Source: Citrobacter youngae (GTDB lineage: Bacteria; Pseudomonadota; Gammaproteobacteria; Enterobacterales; Enterobacteriaceae). From it: DNA of 64,000 bases. This document shows positions 1 to 10,575 of the stretch, piece after piece (the stretch's first letter is position 1; each line of letters begins with the position of its first letter). The notes beneath the pieces were generated by a model. It saw only the letters and a program-made list of their open reading frames with translations. It ran no database searches and was not told the origin of the DNA. A program made the position numbers and the translations under genes. The stretch spans positions 62,001 to 126,000 of the forward strand of contig NZ_RPOI01000016.1 in the NCBI RefSeq assembly GCF_003818115.1, in the 5' to 3' direction.

Positions 1-2103
1 TCTCTGTTTGCCAGTACGGCCCGCGGGCTGGAAGAGCTGTTAAAAACTGAACTGGAAAACCTCGGCGCGCTGGAGTGCCAGGTCGTTCAGGGTGGGGTCC
101 ATTTTAAGGGCGACACGCGGCTTGTTTACCAGAGCCTGATGTGGAGCCGCCTGGCCTCGCGCATTATCCTGCCGATGGGAGAATGCAAGGTCTACAGCGA
201 TCTTGATCTGTACCTCGGCGTTCAGGCAATCGACTGGACAGAGATATTTAATCCTGGTGCCACCTTTGCCGTGCATTTTAGCGGCCTGAACGAGACGATT
301 CGTAATAGTCAGTACGGTGCACTGAAAGTAAAGGATGCGATTGTCGATGCCTTTACCCGTAAAAACCTGCCGCGTCCGAACGTAGATCGTGAATCACCCG
401 ATCTGCGCATTAACGTCTGGTTGAACAAAGATACCGCCAGCATCGCCCTCGATCTGAGCGGTGACGGCCTGCATCAGCGTGGTTATCGCGATCGCGCTGG
501 TCAGGCGCCGATCAAAGAGACGCTGGCGGCCGCCATTGTGATGCGTTCAGGCTGGCAGCCGGGTACGCCGTTACTCGATCCGATGTGTGGTTCCGGCACA
601 CTGCTGATTGAAGCGGCGATGTGGGCAACCGATCGCGCGCCGGGCCTGCACCGTGGCTACTGGGGCTTCAATGGTTGGGCGCAGCACGATGAAGTCGTCT
701 GGCAAGAAGTCAAAGCCGAAGCACAGGTTCGTGCGCGCAAAGGGTTGGCGGACTATACCTCGCACTTCTATGGATCTGACAGCGATGCGCGGGTAATTGA
801 AAAAGCGCGTAGTAATGCCCGCCGCGCCGGTATTGCCGATCTGATGACGTTTGAAGTTAAAGATGTCGCTAAACTGAGCAACCCGCTGCCTAAAGGACCG
901 TATGGTACGGTTATCAGCAACCCGCCATACGGCGAACGTCTGGATAGCGAACCGGCGTTGATAGCTCTGCACAGCCTGCTGGGACGCACGATGAAAAACC
1001 AGTTTGGCGGCTGGAATTTGTCGCTGTTCAGCGCCTCGCCGGATCTGCTCAGCAGCCTGCAATTGCGTGCGGATAAACAGTTTAAAGCGAAAAATGGTCC
1101 GCTGGATTGCGTACAGAAGAACTATCACGTTGCAGAAACGACCGCTGACAGCAAACCTGCAACGGTGGCGGAAGATTATGCCAACCGCCTGCGCAAGAAT
1201 ATTAAGAAATTGGAAAAATGGGCACGTCAGGAAGGGATTGAATGCTATCGCCTGTATGACGCTGACCTGCCGGAATACAACGTTGCAGTGGACCGCTATG
1301 GTGACTGGGTCGTGGTTCAGGAATATGCGCCGCCGAAGACGGTTGATGCGCAGAAAGCACGTCAACGCCTGTTCGACATTATCGCCGCAACGCTGTCGGT
1401 ACTGGAAATCGCACCAAACAAACTGGTGCTGAAAACCCGTGAGCGCCAGAAAGGGAAGAACCAATACCAGAAAATGAACGAGAAGGGCGAGTTCATTGAG
1501 GTGAGCGAGTATAACGCGCGCCTGTGGGTAAACCTGACCGATTATCTGGATACCGGCCTGTTCCTCGATCACCGAATTGCACGCCGCATGTTGGGGCAGA
1601 TGAGCAAAGGGAAAGACTTCCTTAACCTGTTCTCCTATACCGGCAGCGCCAGCGTACATGCGGGATTGGGCGGTGCGCGCAGCACCACAACGGTAGATAT
1701 GTCGCGTACCTATCTGGAATGGGCAGAGCGTAACCTGCGACTGAACGGGTTAAGCGGACGTGCGCACCGCTTGATTCAGGCCGACTGCCTGGGCTGGCTG
1801 CGTGATGCCAATGAACAGTTTGATCTGATCTTCATTGATCCGCCGACGTTCTCTAACTCTAAGCGTATGGAAGACTCGTTCGATGTGCAGCGCGATCATC
1901 TGGCGCTGATGAAAGATCTGAAACGCCTGCTGCGTAAAGACGGCACGATTATGTTCTCCAACAACAAACGTGGATTCCGTATGGACCTCGACGGTCTGGC
2001 TGAACTGGGATTGAAAGCACAAGAAATTACCCAAAAAACGCTTTCCCAGGACTTTGCCCGTAACCGCCAGATCCACAACTGCTGGCTGATTACCGCAGCC
2101 TGA
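1..2103 (+). CDS. rlmL: 23S rRNA (guanine) methyltransferase RlmKL, 5' end cut by window
   Basis: Bifunctional enzyme that makes m2G2445 and m7G2069 in 23S rRNA. The reading frame is open from base 1 and the first residues ([14 protein letters not shown]) match E. coli RlmKL from residue 3, so only about two codons are missing and the full protein would be about 702 residues. An N-terminal THUMP-type region is followed by the RlmL methyltransferase ([13 protein letters not shown] loop, SNPPYGER catalytic motif) and the C-terminal RlmK methyltransferase (FSYTGS SAM loop, IDPPTFSNS). The in-frame ATG at 139 is internal and not the start. uup follows after 12 bases. Confidence 0.97.
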   Translation, partial: SLFASTARGLEELLKTELENLGALECQVVQGGVHFKGDTRLVYQSLMWSRLASRIILPMGECKVYSDLDLYLGVQAIDWTEIFNPGATFAVHFSGLNETIRNSQYGALKVKDAIVDAFTRKNLPRPNVDRESPDLRINVWLNKDTASIALDLSGDGLHQRGYRDRAGQAPIKETLAAAIVMRSGWQPGTPLLDPMCGSGTLLIEAAMWATDRAPGLHRGYWGFNGWAQHDEVVWQEVKAEAQVRARKGLADYTSHFYGSDSDARVIEKARSNARRAGIADLMTFEVKDVAKLSNPLPKGPYGTVISNPPYGERLDSEPALIALHSLLGRTMKNQFGGWNLSLFSASPDLLSSLQLRADKQFKAKNGPLDCVQKNYHVAETTADSKPATVAEDYANRLRKNIKKLEKWARQEGIECYRLYDADLPEYNVAVDRYGDWVVVQEYAPPKTVDAQKARQRLFDIIAATLSVLEIAPNKLVLKTRERQKGKNQYQKMNEKGEFIEVSEYNARLWVNLTDYLDTGLFLDHRIARRMLGQMSKGKDFLNLFSYTGSASVHAGLGGARSTTTVDMSRTYLEWAERNLRLNGLSGRAHRLIQADCLGWLRDANEQFDLIFIDPPTFSNSKRMEDSFDVQRDHLALMKDLKRLLRKDGTIMFSNNKRGFRMDLDGLAELGLKAQEITQKTLSQDFARNRQIHNCWLITAA

Positions 2104-2115
2104 AAGGAAAAATAA

Positions 2116-4023
2116 ATGTCATTGATCAGTATGCATGGCGCATGGCTGTCGTTCAGCGATTCGCCACTTCTTGATAATGCAGAATTGCATATCGAGGATA
2201 ACGAACGCGTCTGTCTGGTAGGCCGTAACGGCGCGGGCAAATCGACGCTGATGAAGATCCTGAACCGTGAGCAGGGTCTTGACGATGGGCGTATTATTTA
2301 TGAGCAGGATCTGGTTGTGGCGCGTCTGCAGCAGGATCCGCCGCGCAACGTGCAGGGTAGCGTCTACGATTTCGTCGCCGAAGGGATTGCAGAACAGGCG
2401 GTTTACCTCAAGCGTTATCATGATATCTCGCATCTGGTGATCACCGATCCGAGTGATAAAAACCTCCAGGAACTGGCGAAGGTTCAGGAACAGCTGGATC
2501 ACCATAATCTGTGGCAGCTGGAAAACCGTATTAATGAAGTACTGGAACAGCTTGGCCTGGAAGCAGACATGGAGCTGGCATCGCTTTCCGGCGGCTGGCT
2601 ACGTAAGGCGGCGCTGGGCCGCGCGTTAGTGAGCAACCCGCGCGTGCTGCTGCTGGATGAACCGACGAACCACCTGGATATTGAAACCATCGACTGGCTG
2701 GAAGGGTTCCTGAAAACCTTCAATGGGACAATCATTTTCATCTCCCACGACCGTTCATTTATTCGCAATATGGCGACGCGCATTGTCGATCTCGACCGCG
2801 GCAAGCTGGTGACCTATCCGGGGAACTACGATCAGTATCTGCTGGATAAAGAAGAAGCGTTGCGCGTAGAAGAGTTACAAAACGCGGAATTTGATCGCAA
2901 GTTGGCGCAGGAAGAAGTCTGGATCCGTCAGGGTATCAAAGCGCGTCGAACCCGCAATGAAGGTCGCGTGCGTGCGCTGAAAGCCATGCGTCGCGAGCGT
3001 GGCGAGCGGCGTGAAGTGATGGGCACAGCGAAGATGCAGGTCGAAGAAGCGAGCCGCTCAGGCAAGATTGTTTTCGAAATGGAGAATGTTGATTACCAGG
3101 TTGACGGGAAGCAGCTGGTGAAAGATTTCTCCGCGCAGGTCCAGCGCAGCGACAAAATTGCCTTAATTGGGCCTAACGGCTGCGGCAAAACAACGCTGCT
3201 GAAGCTGATGCTGGGACAATTACAGGCCGACAGTGGTCGCATCCACGTCGGGACGAAACTGGAAGTTGCCTATTTCGACCAGCACCGTGCTGAACTGGAT
3301 CCGGATAAAACCGTGATGGATAACCTTGCTGAAGGTAAGCAAGAGGTGATGGTGAACGGTAAGCCGCGCCATGTGCTGGGCTATCTTCAGGACTTCCTGT
3401 TCCATCCGAAACGTGCGATGACGCCAGTACGTGCTCTCTCTGGCGGGGAACGCAATCGCCTGCTGTTGGCGCGTTTGTTCCTGAAACCCAGCAATCTGTT
3501 AATTCTCGATGAACCCACCAACGATCTCGACGTCGAAACGCTGGAACTGCTCGAAGAGTTGATTGACGGTTATCAGGGGACCGTATTGCTGGTAAGCCAC
3601 GACCGTCAGTTTGTTGACAATACTGTTACCGAGTGCTGGATTTTTGAAGGTGGCGGCAAAATTGGTCGTTATGTGGGCGGCTATCATGACGCGCGTGGCC
3701 AACAAACACAGTATGTGGCGTTTAAACAACCCGTTGAGAAAAAAACGGAGGAAACTGTTGCGCCTAAAGCAGAAATTGTAAAACGCGGCACCAGCAAACT
3801 AAGCTATAAACTACAGCGCGAACTGGAGCAGCTTCCTGCGCTGCTTGAAGAACTGGAAGCTAAGCTGGAAGCCTTACAGACTCAGGTTGCTGACGCCGCG
3901 TTTTTTAGTCAGCCGCACGAGCAAACGCAACAGGTGTTAGCTAATCTGAACGAAGCAGAACAAGAACTTGAGCAAGCCTTTGAGCGCTGGGAGTATCTTG
4001 AGTCTTTGAAGAATGGCGCATAA
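2116..4023 (+). CDS. uup: ABC-F family ATPase Uup
   Basis: Cytoplasmic ABC-F protein of 635 residues, the E. coli length. It is linked to ribosome function and to lowering precise transposon excision. Two ATP-binding cassettes are visible: Walker A GRNGAGKST near residue 37 and GPNGCGKTT near residue 353, each with a signature (LSGGW, LSGGE) and a Walker B (LLLDEPTNHLD, LILDEPTNDLD). A charged linker separates them, and a C-terminal coiled coil rich in Glu and Leu (about 560-635) is the DNA-binding region in E. coli Uup. There are no membrane segments. It lies directly after rlmL with an AAGGA ribosome site. Confidence 0.97.
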   Translation: MSLISMHGAWLSFSDSPLLDNAELHIEDNERVCLVGRNGAGKSTLMKILNREQGLDDGRIIYEQDLVVARLQQDPPRNVQGSVYDFVAEGIAEQAVYLKRYHDISHLVITDPSDKNLQELAKVQEQLDHHNLWQLENRINEVLEQLGLEADMELASLSGGWLRKAALGRALVSNPRVLLLDEPTNHLDIETIDWLEGFLKTFNGTIIFISHDRSFIRNMATRIVDLDRGKLVTYPGNYDQYLLDKEEALRVEELQNAEFDRKLAQEEVWIRQGIKARRTRNEGRVRALKAMRRERGERREVMGTAKMQVEEASRSGKIVFEMENVDYQVDGKQLVKDFSAQVQRSDKIALIGPNGCGKTTLLKLMLGQLQADSGRIHVGTKLEVAYFDQHRAELDPDKTVMDNLAEGKQEVMVNGKPRHVLGYLQDFLFHPKRAMTPVRALSGGERNRLLLARLFLKPSNLLILDEPTNDLDVETLELLEELIDGYQGTVLLVSHDRQFVDNTVTECWIFEGGGKIGRYVGGYHDARGQQTQYVAFKQPVEKKTEETVAPKAEIVKRGTSKLSYKLQRELEQLPALLEELEAKLEALQTQVADAAFFSQPHEQTQQVLANLNEAEQELEQAFERWEYLESLKNGA

Positions 4024-4037
4024 TTAAAGGAGCACAT

Positions 4038-5291
4038 ATGTGCGAACATCACCATGCCGCGAAGCATATTTTGTGCTCGCAGTGTGACATGCTGGTGGCG
4101 CTTCCTCGCCTTGAGCATGGTCAGAAAGCGGCATGTCCACGATGTGGCACTACGTTAACGGTTGAGTGGGACGCGCCCCGGCAGCGTCCTACCGCCTATG
4201 TGTTAGCAGCATTGTTCATGCTGCTTTTATCAAACCTGTTTCCCTTTGTGAATATGAACGTCGCAGGGGTGAGCAGCGAAGTCACGTTGCTGGAGATCCC
4301 GAGCGTTCTCTTTTCGGAGGACTATGCCAGTCTCGGCACTTTCTTTTTGCTCTTCGTGCAACTGGTTCCAGCTTTTTGCCTGCTGACTATTTTGCTGCTG
4401 GTAAATCGGGTTGAGATGCCGGGGCGGTTCAAAGTGCGGTTAGCGCGCGTCTTGTTTCAGCTAAAAAGCTGGGGAATGGCCGAAATCTTCCTCGCGGGCG
4501 TGCTGGTGAGCTTTGTTAAACTAATGGCCTATGGCGATATCGGTGTGGGCAGTAGTTTCATCCCGTGGTGCTTCTTTTGTCTTCTCCAGTTACGAGCATT
4601 CCAGTGTGTCGATCGTCGCTGGCTGTGGGATGATATTGCGCCAATGCCTGTCATAAAGCAGGCCTTAAAACCTGGCGTGCCTGGTATTCGACAGGGACTG
4701 CGTTCCTGCTCTTGCTGCACTGCAATACTTCCGGCTGATGAGCTGGTGTGTCCGCGTTGTCAAACGAAAGGCTATGTGCGGCGTAAAAACAGTTTGCAAT
4801 GGACACTGGCACTACTGTTCACGTCGATCATGCTTTATCTTCCTGCCAATATTCTGCCGATTATGATCACCGATCTGCTGGGGTCAAAACTGCCATCAAC
4901 CATTCTTGAGGGCGTGGTTTTAATCTGGAGCGAAGGTTCTTATCCCGTGGCTGCAGTTATCTTTATCGCCAGTATTATGGTGCCGACCTTAAAAATGATC
5001 GCCATTGCCTGGCTATGTTGGGATGCCAAAGGGCATGGCAAACGTGACAGCGAACGTATGCACCTGATTTATGAGGTGGTGGAATTTGTCGGTCGCTGGT
5101 CAATGATCGACGTTTTTGTTATTGCGGTACTCTCTGCGCTGGTGCGCATGGGAGGGTTAATGAACATTTATCCTGCAATGGGTGCTTTGATGTTTGCTTT
5201 AGTCGTCATTATGACAATGTTTTCTGCGATGACATTTGATCCGCGTCTGTCGTGGGACCGTGAACCAGAACCAGGCCATGAGGAGTCCTGA
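4038..5291 (+). CDS. pqiA: Intermembrane transport inner-membrane protein PqiA
   Basis: Inner-membrane subunit of the Pqi lipid transport system, 417 residues. It has two PqiA repeats, each opening with a zinc-ribbon-like four-Cys motif (CSQC...CPRC near residues 14-35; CSCC...CPRC near residues 229-246) followed by four hydrophobic segments. The start at 4038 has an AAAGGAG site 8 bases upstream. It is the first gene of pqiABC; pqiB begins 4 bases after its stop. In E. coli the operon is induced by paraquat through SoxRS; no SoxS site was assigned here. Confidence 0.96.
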   Translation: MCEHHHAAKHILCSQCDMLVALPRLEHGQKAACPRCGTTLTVEWDAPRQRPTAYVLAALFMLLLSNLFPFVNMNVAGVSSEVTLLEIPSVLFSEDYASLGTFFLLFVQLVPAFCLLTILLLVNRVEMPGRFKVRLARVLFQLKSWGMAEIFLAGVLVSFVKLMAYGDIGVGSSFIPWCFFCLLQLRAFQCVDRRWLWDDIAPMPVIKQALKPGVPGIRQGLRSCSCCTAILPADELVCPRCQTKGYVRRKNSLQWTLALLFTSIMLYLPANILPIMITDLLGSKLPSTILEGVVLIWSEGSYPVAAVIFIASIMVPTLKMIAIAWLCWDAKGHGKRDSERMHLIYEVVEFVGRWSMIDVFVIAVLSALVRMGGLMNIYPAMGALMFALVVIMTMFSAMTFDPRLSWDREPEPGHEES

Positions 5292-5295
5292 CAGC

Positions 5296-6936
5296 ATGGA
5301 ATCTAAAAGTGGGGAAGCCAAAGTGCAGAAGGTAAAAAACTGGTCGCCCGTGTGGATATTCCCGATCGTCACTGCACTCATTGGCGCATGGGTTCTGTTT
5401 TACCACTACAGCCATCAGGGGCCGGAAGTCACGTTGATTACGACCAATGCCGAAGGTATTGAAGGGGGCAAAACGACGATTAAGAGCCGCAGTGTGGACG
5501 TCGGCATCGTTGAGAGCGCAACCCTGACGGATGATCTGACCCATGTGGAGATTAAAACGCGTCTTAATTCCGGTATGGAAAAGCTGCTGCATAAAGATTC
5601 TGTTTTTTGGGTTGTGAAGCCGCAGGTGGGGCGTGAAGGTATCAGTGGCCTGGGAACGCTGTTGTCCGGGGCATATATTGAGCTGCAACCCGGTAATAAA
5701 GGCAGCAAGCTGGAAAATTACCAATTGCTCGATTCTCCACCGCTGGCGCCGCCTGATGCGAAAGGGATCCGCGTGATCCTGGACAGTAAAAAAGCCGGTC
5801 AATTGAGTCCGGGTGACCCGGTGCTGTTCCGTGGATATCGCGTGGGCTCGGTTGAGACCAGCACGTTTGATGCTCAAAAACGCACGATCAGCTACCAGCT
5901 TTTCATCAATGCGCCAAACGATCGACTGGTAACCAGTAATGTCCGTTTCTGGAAAGACAGCGGTATTGCCGTCGATCTCACTTCGGCAGGTATGCGAGTA
6001 GAAATGGGCTCGCTCACGACGCTGTTTGGCGGTGGGGTAAGCTTTGACGTACCGGAAGGGCTGGAGCAAGGCCAACCGGTTGAACAGCATTCCTCTTTTA
6101 ATCTGTATGACGATCAAAAAAGTATTCAGGATTCCTTGTATACCGATCACATTGATTACCTGATGTTCTTCAAGGATTCAATTCGTGGTCTGCAGCCGGG
6201 TGCGCCGTTGGAATTCCGTGGTATACGCCTGGGTACAGTAAGTAAAGTGCCTTTCTTCGCGCCAAATATGCGCCAGGTATTTAACAATGATTACCGCATT
6301 CCTGTTCTGGTGCGTATTGAACCTGAACGGCTGAAAGCGCAGTTGGGTGAAGACACCGATGTGGGGGCTCATCTTGCTGAGTTGCTCAAACGTGGGCTGA
6401 GAGGCTCATTGAAGACGGGGAACCTGGTGACCGGCGCGCTGTATGTCGATCTCGACTTTTACCCGAAAGAGCCGCCAATTACAGGGGTACGCGAGTTTAA
6501 TGGTTATCAAATTATCCCAACAGTGAGTGGCGGTCTGGCGCAGATTCAGCAACGTCTGATGGAAGCGTTGGATAAGATTAATGGCCTGCCGCTGAACCCG
6601 ATGATTGAGCAGGCAACCAATACGCTGTCGGAAAGCCAGCGCACGATGAAGCATCTGCAAACTACGCTGGATAACATGAATAAGATCACGTCCAGCCAGT
6701 CGATGCAGCAGCTTCCTGCGGATATGCAGAATACGTTGCGTGAACTGAATCGCAGCATGCAGGGCTTCCAGCCGGGTTCTGCGGCCTACAACAAGATGGT
6801 GGCAGATATGCAGCGTCTTGATCAGGTACTGCGTGAACTGCAGCCGGTTCTGAAAACGCTGAACGACAAGAGCAACGCGCTGGTGTTTGAAGCGAAGGAC
6901 AAAAAAGATCCAGAGCCGAAGAGGGCGAAACAATGA
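5296..6936 (+). CDS. pqiB: MCE-domain intermembrane transport protein PqiB
   Basis: Periplasm-spanning MCE protein of 546 residues, anchored by one N-terminal membrane segment (about 18-38, WIFPIVTALIGAW). Three MCE domains follow (beginning near residues 45, 160 and 285), each with a VLFRGYRVG/EFRGIRLG-type turn, then a long C-terminal helical part (about 430-540) that forms the lipid-conducting needle in E. coli PqiB. The ATG at 5296 gives MESKSGEAK, matching the E. coli start, and sits just after GAGGAG at the end of pqiA. It overlaps pqiC by 4 bases (ATGA), so the genes are translationally coupled. Confidence 0.96.
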   Translation: MESKSGEAKVQKVKNWSPVWIFPIVTALIGAWVLFYHYSHQGPEVTLITTNAEGIEGGKTTIKSRSVDVGIVESATLTDDLTHVEIKTRLNSGMEKLLHKDSVFWVVKPQVGREGISGLGTLLSGAYIELQPGNKGSKLENYQLLDSPPLAPPDAKGIRVILDSKKAGQLSPGDPVLFRGYRVGSVETSTFDAQKRTISYQLFINAPNDRLVTSNVRFWKDSGIAVDLTSAGMRVEMGSLTTLFGGGVSFDVPEGLEQGQPVEQHSSFNLYDDQKSIQDSLYTDHIDYLMFFKDSIRGLQPGAPLEFRGIRLGTVSKVPFFAPNMRQVFNNDYRIPVLVRIEPERLKAQLGEDTDVGAHLAELLKRGLRGSLKTGNLVTGALYVDLDFYPKEPPITGVREFNGYQIIPTVSGGLAQIQQRLMEALDKINGLPLNPMIEQATNTLSESQRTMKHLQTTLDNMNKITSSQSMQQLPADMQNTLRELNRSMQGFQPGSAAYNKMVADMQRLDQVLRELQPVLKTLNDKSNALVFEAKDKKDPEPKRAKQ

Positions 6937-7496
6937 AAAAGTGGCTAGTGGTGATGATGGCGGTCTGGCTGACGTCATGTAGCTCCGGCGGAGAGAGTAA
7001 AAGCTATTATCAGCTCCCCATTGCGCAAGGGGGGGGACAAAGTTCAGCTAATCAGGGCAATCGCCTGTTGTGGGTTGAACAGGTTGCAGTACCTGATTAC
7101 CTGGCGGGGAATGGTGTGGTGTACCAGACCAGCGACGTGAAGTATGTGATAGCAAATAACAATCTCTGGGCCAGCCCACTGGATCAGCAGCTGCGTAATA
7201 CCCTTGTCGCAAATCTCAGTATGCAACTTCCTGGTTGGGTGGTCGCTTCTCAGCCGTTGGGAAGCACTCAGGATACGCTTAACGTGACGGTGACAGGCTT
7301 TCACGGACGTTACGACGGCAAAGTGATTGTCAGCGGTGAATGGTTGCTGAATCACCAGGGGCAATTAATCAAGCGTCCGTTCCATATCGAAGTTGTACAG
7401 ACGCAGGATGGCTACGATGAAATGGTGAAAGTTCTGGCCAGCGCCTGGAGTCAGGAAGCGACGGCAATCGCCCAGGAGCTGAAACGCATTCCATAA
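6933..7496 (+). CDS. pqiC: Outer-membrane lipoprotein PqiC
   Basis: Lipoprotein subunit (formerly YmbA) of the Pqi complex, 187 residues. A signal peptide ends in the lipobox LTSC, with Cys16 as lipidation site and Ser at +2, consistent with the outer membrane. The rest is an ABC_trans_aux-type domain (YYQLP near residues 26-30, VAVPDYL near residue 51). The start overlaps the pqiB stop. A strong terminator follows 20 bases later, closing the operon. Confidence 0.95.
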   Translation: MKKWLVVMMAVWLTSCSSGGESKSYYQLPIAQGGGQSSANQGNRLLWVEQVAVPDYLAGNGVVYQTSDVKYVIANNNLWASPLDQQLRNTLVANLSMQLPGWVVASQPLGSTQDTLNVTVTGFHGRYDGKVIVSGEWLLNHQGQLIKRPFHIEVVQTQDGYDEMVKVLASAWSQEATAIAQELKRIP

Positions 7497-7518
7497 GCTT
7501 AAATAATTGTAAATTATG

Positions 7519-7562
7519 CCGCCTCAGGCTCATCGCCAGAGGCGGTTTTTTTTTTTTTTTTT
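7519..7562 (+). terminator. Rho-independent terminator of pqiABC
   Basis: CCGCCTC at 7519-7525 pairs with GAGGCGG at 7539-7545 and is followed by an uninterrupted run of 17 T. The T-run is unusually long. Confidence 0.9.
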
Positions 7563-7753
7563 AGCAGTTGAGGTAGCTGTTCTGACAGAGAATTTTTGTA
7601 CAAATGATTTACCAGCTAGCTCACAAATATGACACTGGCGTGAATTTTGCGCATTGACGAGTCTGATGTTTAGGGGTATTCGTTTAGTGTGATTGCACAC
7701 TTAGTAATCACTGTTTTCTTTTCCACCAGACCTAAAAATGAGGGAAACGAGGC

Positions 7754-7921
7754 ATGAAGAGACAAAAACGAGATCGCCTGGAACGGGCACATCAACGTGG
7801 ATATCAGGCCGGCATTGCCGGACGCTCAAAAGAAATGTGTCCCTATCAGACGCTGAATCAGAGGTCATACTGGCTGGGAGGCTGGCGAGAAGCCATGGGG
7901 GATAGGGTTTTAATGGCCTGA
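7754..7921 (+). CDS. rmf: Ribosome modulation factor RMF
   Basis: Small basic protein of 55 residues that dimerises 70S ribosomes into hibernating 100S particles in stationary phase. The translation MKRQKRDRLERAHQRGYQAG onwards matches E. coli RMF with only a few differences near the C-terminus (SYWLGG, MGDRVLMA). The start has GGAAACGAGG 3-12 bases upstream. It is a stand-alone gene between the pqi terminator and its own hairpin. In E. coli rmf is induced by ppGpp; the sequence here does not show how it is controlled. Confidence 0.97.
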   Translation: MKRQKRDRLERAHQRGYQAGIAGRSKEMCPYQTLNQRSYWLGGWREAMGDRVLMA

Positions 7922-7941
7922 TTCTGTCTCTTTAGATAAAA

Positions 7942-7974
7942 GAAACCTCCGCTAAGCGGAGGTTTCGCCTTTTG
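7942..7974 (+). terminator. Terminator of rmf (possibly bidirectional with fabA)
   Basis: A perfect 11-bp stem (GAAACCTCCGC at 7942-7952, GCGGAGGTTTC at 7956-7966) with loop TAA, then GCCTTTT. It lies between convergent rmf and fabA; the minus-strand side has TTTCTTTTATC, so it may also stop fabA transcripts. Confidence 0.85.
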
Positions 7975-8042
7975 TAGACCGGCAAAATAACGTGCGCTGC
8001 CATTCGGCCATGTCGCACTGCCAGACCTACAGATGTCTGCGA

Positions 8043-8561
8043 TTAGAACGCCGAGGTGTCCTGGAACAGACCCACTTTCAGATCATTTGCGGTGTAGATC
8101 AGGCGACCATCAACCAGCACTTCACCATCAGCCAGACCCATGATCAGGCGGCGGTTAACGATGCGTTTGAAGTGAATGCGGTAAGTGACTTTCTTCGCGG
8201 TCGGCAGAACCTGACCTGTGAATTTCACTTCGCCCACGCCCAGTGCACGGCCTTTACCTTCGCCGCCCAACCAGCCGAGATAGAATCCAACCAACTGCCA
8301 CATGGCATCCAGACCCAGGCAACCTGGCATTACCGGATCGCCGATAAAATGGCATCCGAAGAACCACAGGTCCGGGCTGATGTCCAGTTCAGCTTCCACA
8401 TAACCTTTGTCAAAGTTGCCGCCGGTTTCGGTCATCTTGATGACACGATCCATCATCAGCATGCTTGGTGCAGGCAGTTGTGGGCCTTTAGCACCAAACA
8501 GCTCACCGCGACCAGAGGCAAGAAGGTCTTCTTTTGTATAGGATTCGCGTTTATCTACCAT
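8043..8561 (-). CDS. fabA: 3-hydroxydecanoyl-ACP dehydratase/isomerase FabA
   Basis: Makes trans-2-decenoyl-ACP and isomerises it to the cis-3 form, the branch point to unsaturated fatty acids. It has 172 residues and a hot-dog fold. The active-site His lies in [14 protein letters not shown] (about residue 71) and the catalytic Asp in [10 protein letters not shown] (about residue 85). The frame extends upstream, but [14 protein letters not shown] at 8561 matches the known E. coli start and is preceded by ACAGAGAAC. FabR- and FadR-type sites lie just upstream. Confidence 0.97.
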   Translation of the reverse strand: MVDKRESYTKEDLLASGRGELFGAKGPQLPAPSMLMMDRVIKMTETGGNFDKGYVEAELDISPDLWFFGCHFIGDPVMPGCLGLDAMWQLVGFYLGWLGGEGKGRALGVGEVKFTGQVLPTAKKVTYRIHFKRIVNRRLIMGLADGEVLVDGRLIYTANDLKVGLFQDTSAF

Positions 8562-8599
8562 GTTCTCTGTAAGCCTTATTTTATTGAAGCACGCAGGAT

Positions 8600-8617
8600 A
8601 GCTAACACGTGTACGCT
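8600..8617 (-). promoter_or_regulatory. FabR operator upstream of fabA
   Basis: AGCGTACACGTGTTAGCT on the minus strand is an imperfect palindrome. It corresponds to the FabR site known to repress fabA in E. coli, where it lies immediately downstream of the FadR site. Assigned from remembered site sequence and position. Confidence 0.7.
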
Positions 8618-8618
8618 G

Positions 8619-8635
8619 AACAAGTCCGATCAGTT
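8619..8635 (-). promoter_or_regulatory. FadR activator site upstream of fabA
   Basis: AACTGATCGGACTTGTT on the minus strand fits the FadR consensus AACTGGTCnGACnnGTT with one or two differences. It lies 58 bases upstream of the fabA start, overlapping the last codons of lonH, as in E. coli where FadR activates fabA. Confidence 0.75.
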
Positions 8636-10390
8636 CGGAATAATCCAATTCAGCCAACGTAGCGGCCATGGAAAACGGTGACGGCCTTCCTGTTGCGTTG
8701 CCGCAGCAATACGCTCCTGGATAGTTTGCATCAGCGTCGTCTGACCTTCTCCATCCCACACCAAATTTAATAGCAGTGGCAGCGCATCGGTCACGTCGTC
8801 TACTGCCCAGATAGTGAATTTTTCTTCTTCAACAGCCTGCAACAGTGCGGGTGGCAGGCTCAGATGTCTGACGTTGGCTGCGGGGATAATCACACCCTGA
8901 GTCCCCGTTAATTCACGCTGCTGGCAGATGGCAAAGAAGCCTTCAATTTTCTCATTCAGACCGCCGACAGGTTGAGCACGACCAAACTGATCGACAGAAC
9001 CGGTTATCGCGATGCTTTGATTGACGGGAACGTCAGCGAGGGCGCTTATTAGCGCACACAGTTCTGCCATAGAGGCGCTGTCACCGTCTACTTCACTGTA
9101 TGATTGCTCAAATGTCAGAGAGGCAGAGAACGGTATTTGCTGTTCAAGCTGGAGTTCCGACATCAGGAACGCCTGCATAATCATCATACCCTTGGCATGA
9201 ATATTTCCGCCCAGCTCGGCTTTACGTTCAATATCGGTAAATTCGCCATCGCCAATATGCACGACGCAACTGATACGTGAAGGTTCACCAAATGCGCGGG
9301 GATGACCTGGAAATTCGATCACCGACAGGGCGTTTATTTGTCCAATACGCTCGCCTTCCGTTTCAATGAGGATCTGCTCTTGCAGGATCTCATCCTGCAT
9401 CCGTTCAGAGAGGAATCCTTCTCGCCATTCACGCTGAGCAAGCATCAGGCTCAATTGCTCCGCAGTGCAGGTATCACTGTCGCAAAGAGGGGCCACTTCT
9501 TTGAGCTGGCGGGTGATCCATAGCGGATTAAGCGGCAGCGTATCCTGTTCGCCGGTATAGCGAACGGCTTCGCGGATGAGAACCTGCCAGGCATCGGCAG
9601 CGGGATAGGGCAGATTGTTGCGGCGGGCAGTATGCGTTACCCACTGACACCACTGTGTCATGGTTTCGGCATCCACTATCTGCAAGTTATCTTCAAATTC
9701 GCTGTAGATAGCCTGTTCTGCCAGTTCTGGTTCCATTTCCTGGAAGTCTGCCAGCGATTCACGTTCGCCGACCAACACCACTTTCAGTTTAAGCGGCATA
9801 GAAGGGACGGAGACTGGCAGGGGGCGAGACTCATCAAAGGCCACCCAGTCAAAACGTTCGTGGCTGACAATGGCTTTCAGGCGCATCCACAACAACGGCT
9901 GAGCCAGAAGTGTGCGCAATGAGATAACCAGCACACCGCCGTTGGCCTGATGGACCAGTCCCGGTTGCAGCGTAATTTCGCCATTGAACTGGCGCAGACA
10001 GCCAAACAGTTGTTCGGCCTCAACCCAGTCAGCATTAACCACCTGAGTTAACGTCGCAAAGTTGTCGTCTGCTTTCTCTGCTGCGCGGTAACGAATAGTG
10101 TGGCCGGATACATCGTAATGCCCCCCGGTTAACTTATCGGCATCCGCATGCAAGGTACGTGCAGCCGTTGCAATAAGATTGAGATACTCCAGCTCTTCGG
10201 GCGCTTTCACCAGCATAAACGAGGACGTAGCCCAGTGCTGAAGAAGTTGCTCTAGCGCGAATTGTAAACGTGGCTGAGTATCACTGAGTAAGGTGTCGGT
10301 GTCGTCAGTGACGTGCGGCTGTGCAAATATTTCCTGATAGCTATCGGTATCAGGAACCAGATCACGCCATGCAAGTTTCGTAATGGTCAA
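8630..10390 (-). CDS. lonH: Lon-like protease LonH (YcbZ)
   Basis: Putative ATP-independent Lon-family protease of 586 residues, the E. coli YcbZ length. The C-terminal half carries the Lon protease domain with the Ser of [10 protein letters not shown] (about residue 415) and the Lys of [11 protein letters not shown] (about residue 458) as the Ser-Lys dyad. The N-terminal half lacks a clear Walker A motif, typical of this branch. It lies upstream of fabA in the same direction with the fabA promoter at its 3' end. Its substrates are not established. Confidence 0.93.
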   Translation of the reverse strand: MTITKLAWRDLVPDTDSYQEIFAQPHVTDDTDTLLSDTQPRLQFALEQLLQHWATSSFMLVKAPEELEYLNLIATAARTLHADADKLTGGHYDVSGHTIRYRAAEKADDNFATLTQVVNADWVEAEQLFGCLRQFNGEITLQPGLVHQANGGVLVISLRTLLAQPLLWMRLKAIVSHERFDWVAFDESRPLPVSVPSMPLKLKVVLVGERESLADFQEMEPELAEQAIYSEFEDNLQIVDAETMTQWCQWVTHTARRNNLPYPAADAWQVLIREAVRYTGEQDTLPLNPLWITRQLKEVAPLCDSDTCTAEQLSLMLAQREWREGFLSERMQDEILQEQILIETEGERIGQINALSVIEFPGHPRAFGEPSRISCVVHIGDGEFTDIERKAELGGNIHAKGMMIMQAFLMSELQLEQQIPFSASLTFEQSYSEVDGDSASMAELCALISALADVPVNQSIAITGSVDQFGRAQPVGGLNEKIEGFFAICQQRELTGTQGVIIPAANVRHLSLPPALLQAVEEEKFTIWAVDDVTDALPLLLNLVWDGEGQTTLMQTIQERIAAATQQEGRHRFPWPLRWLNWIIPN

Positions 10391-10575
10391 AGTTGATGTT
10401 TTTTAGTCTGTTGTAAAAAACGAGATTATACCGTAACCATCAGCACTGCACACGTGGAAAGCGCCGCTAAACGAATGTGATGACGAGCGACAGTTCACAG
10501 GCTGGATATTCTTTTCTTCAGATGCCGAAAAAGCTGATATTCTGATAAGAGTTACACGGTAACATTGAGATCGCA

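Noticed and set aside
571-1659. Long minus-strand open frame (362 codons) inside rlmL
   Set aside because: Antisense shadow of a clearly conserved gene; no family features or ribosome site.
5209-6150. Minus-strand open frame (313 codons) opposite pqiB
   Set aside because: Shadow of pqiB caused by codon bias; composition is not protein-like.
7992-8681. Plus-strand open frame (229 codons) opposite fabA
   Set aside because: Complement of fabA and the end of lonH, both certain.
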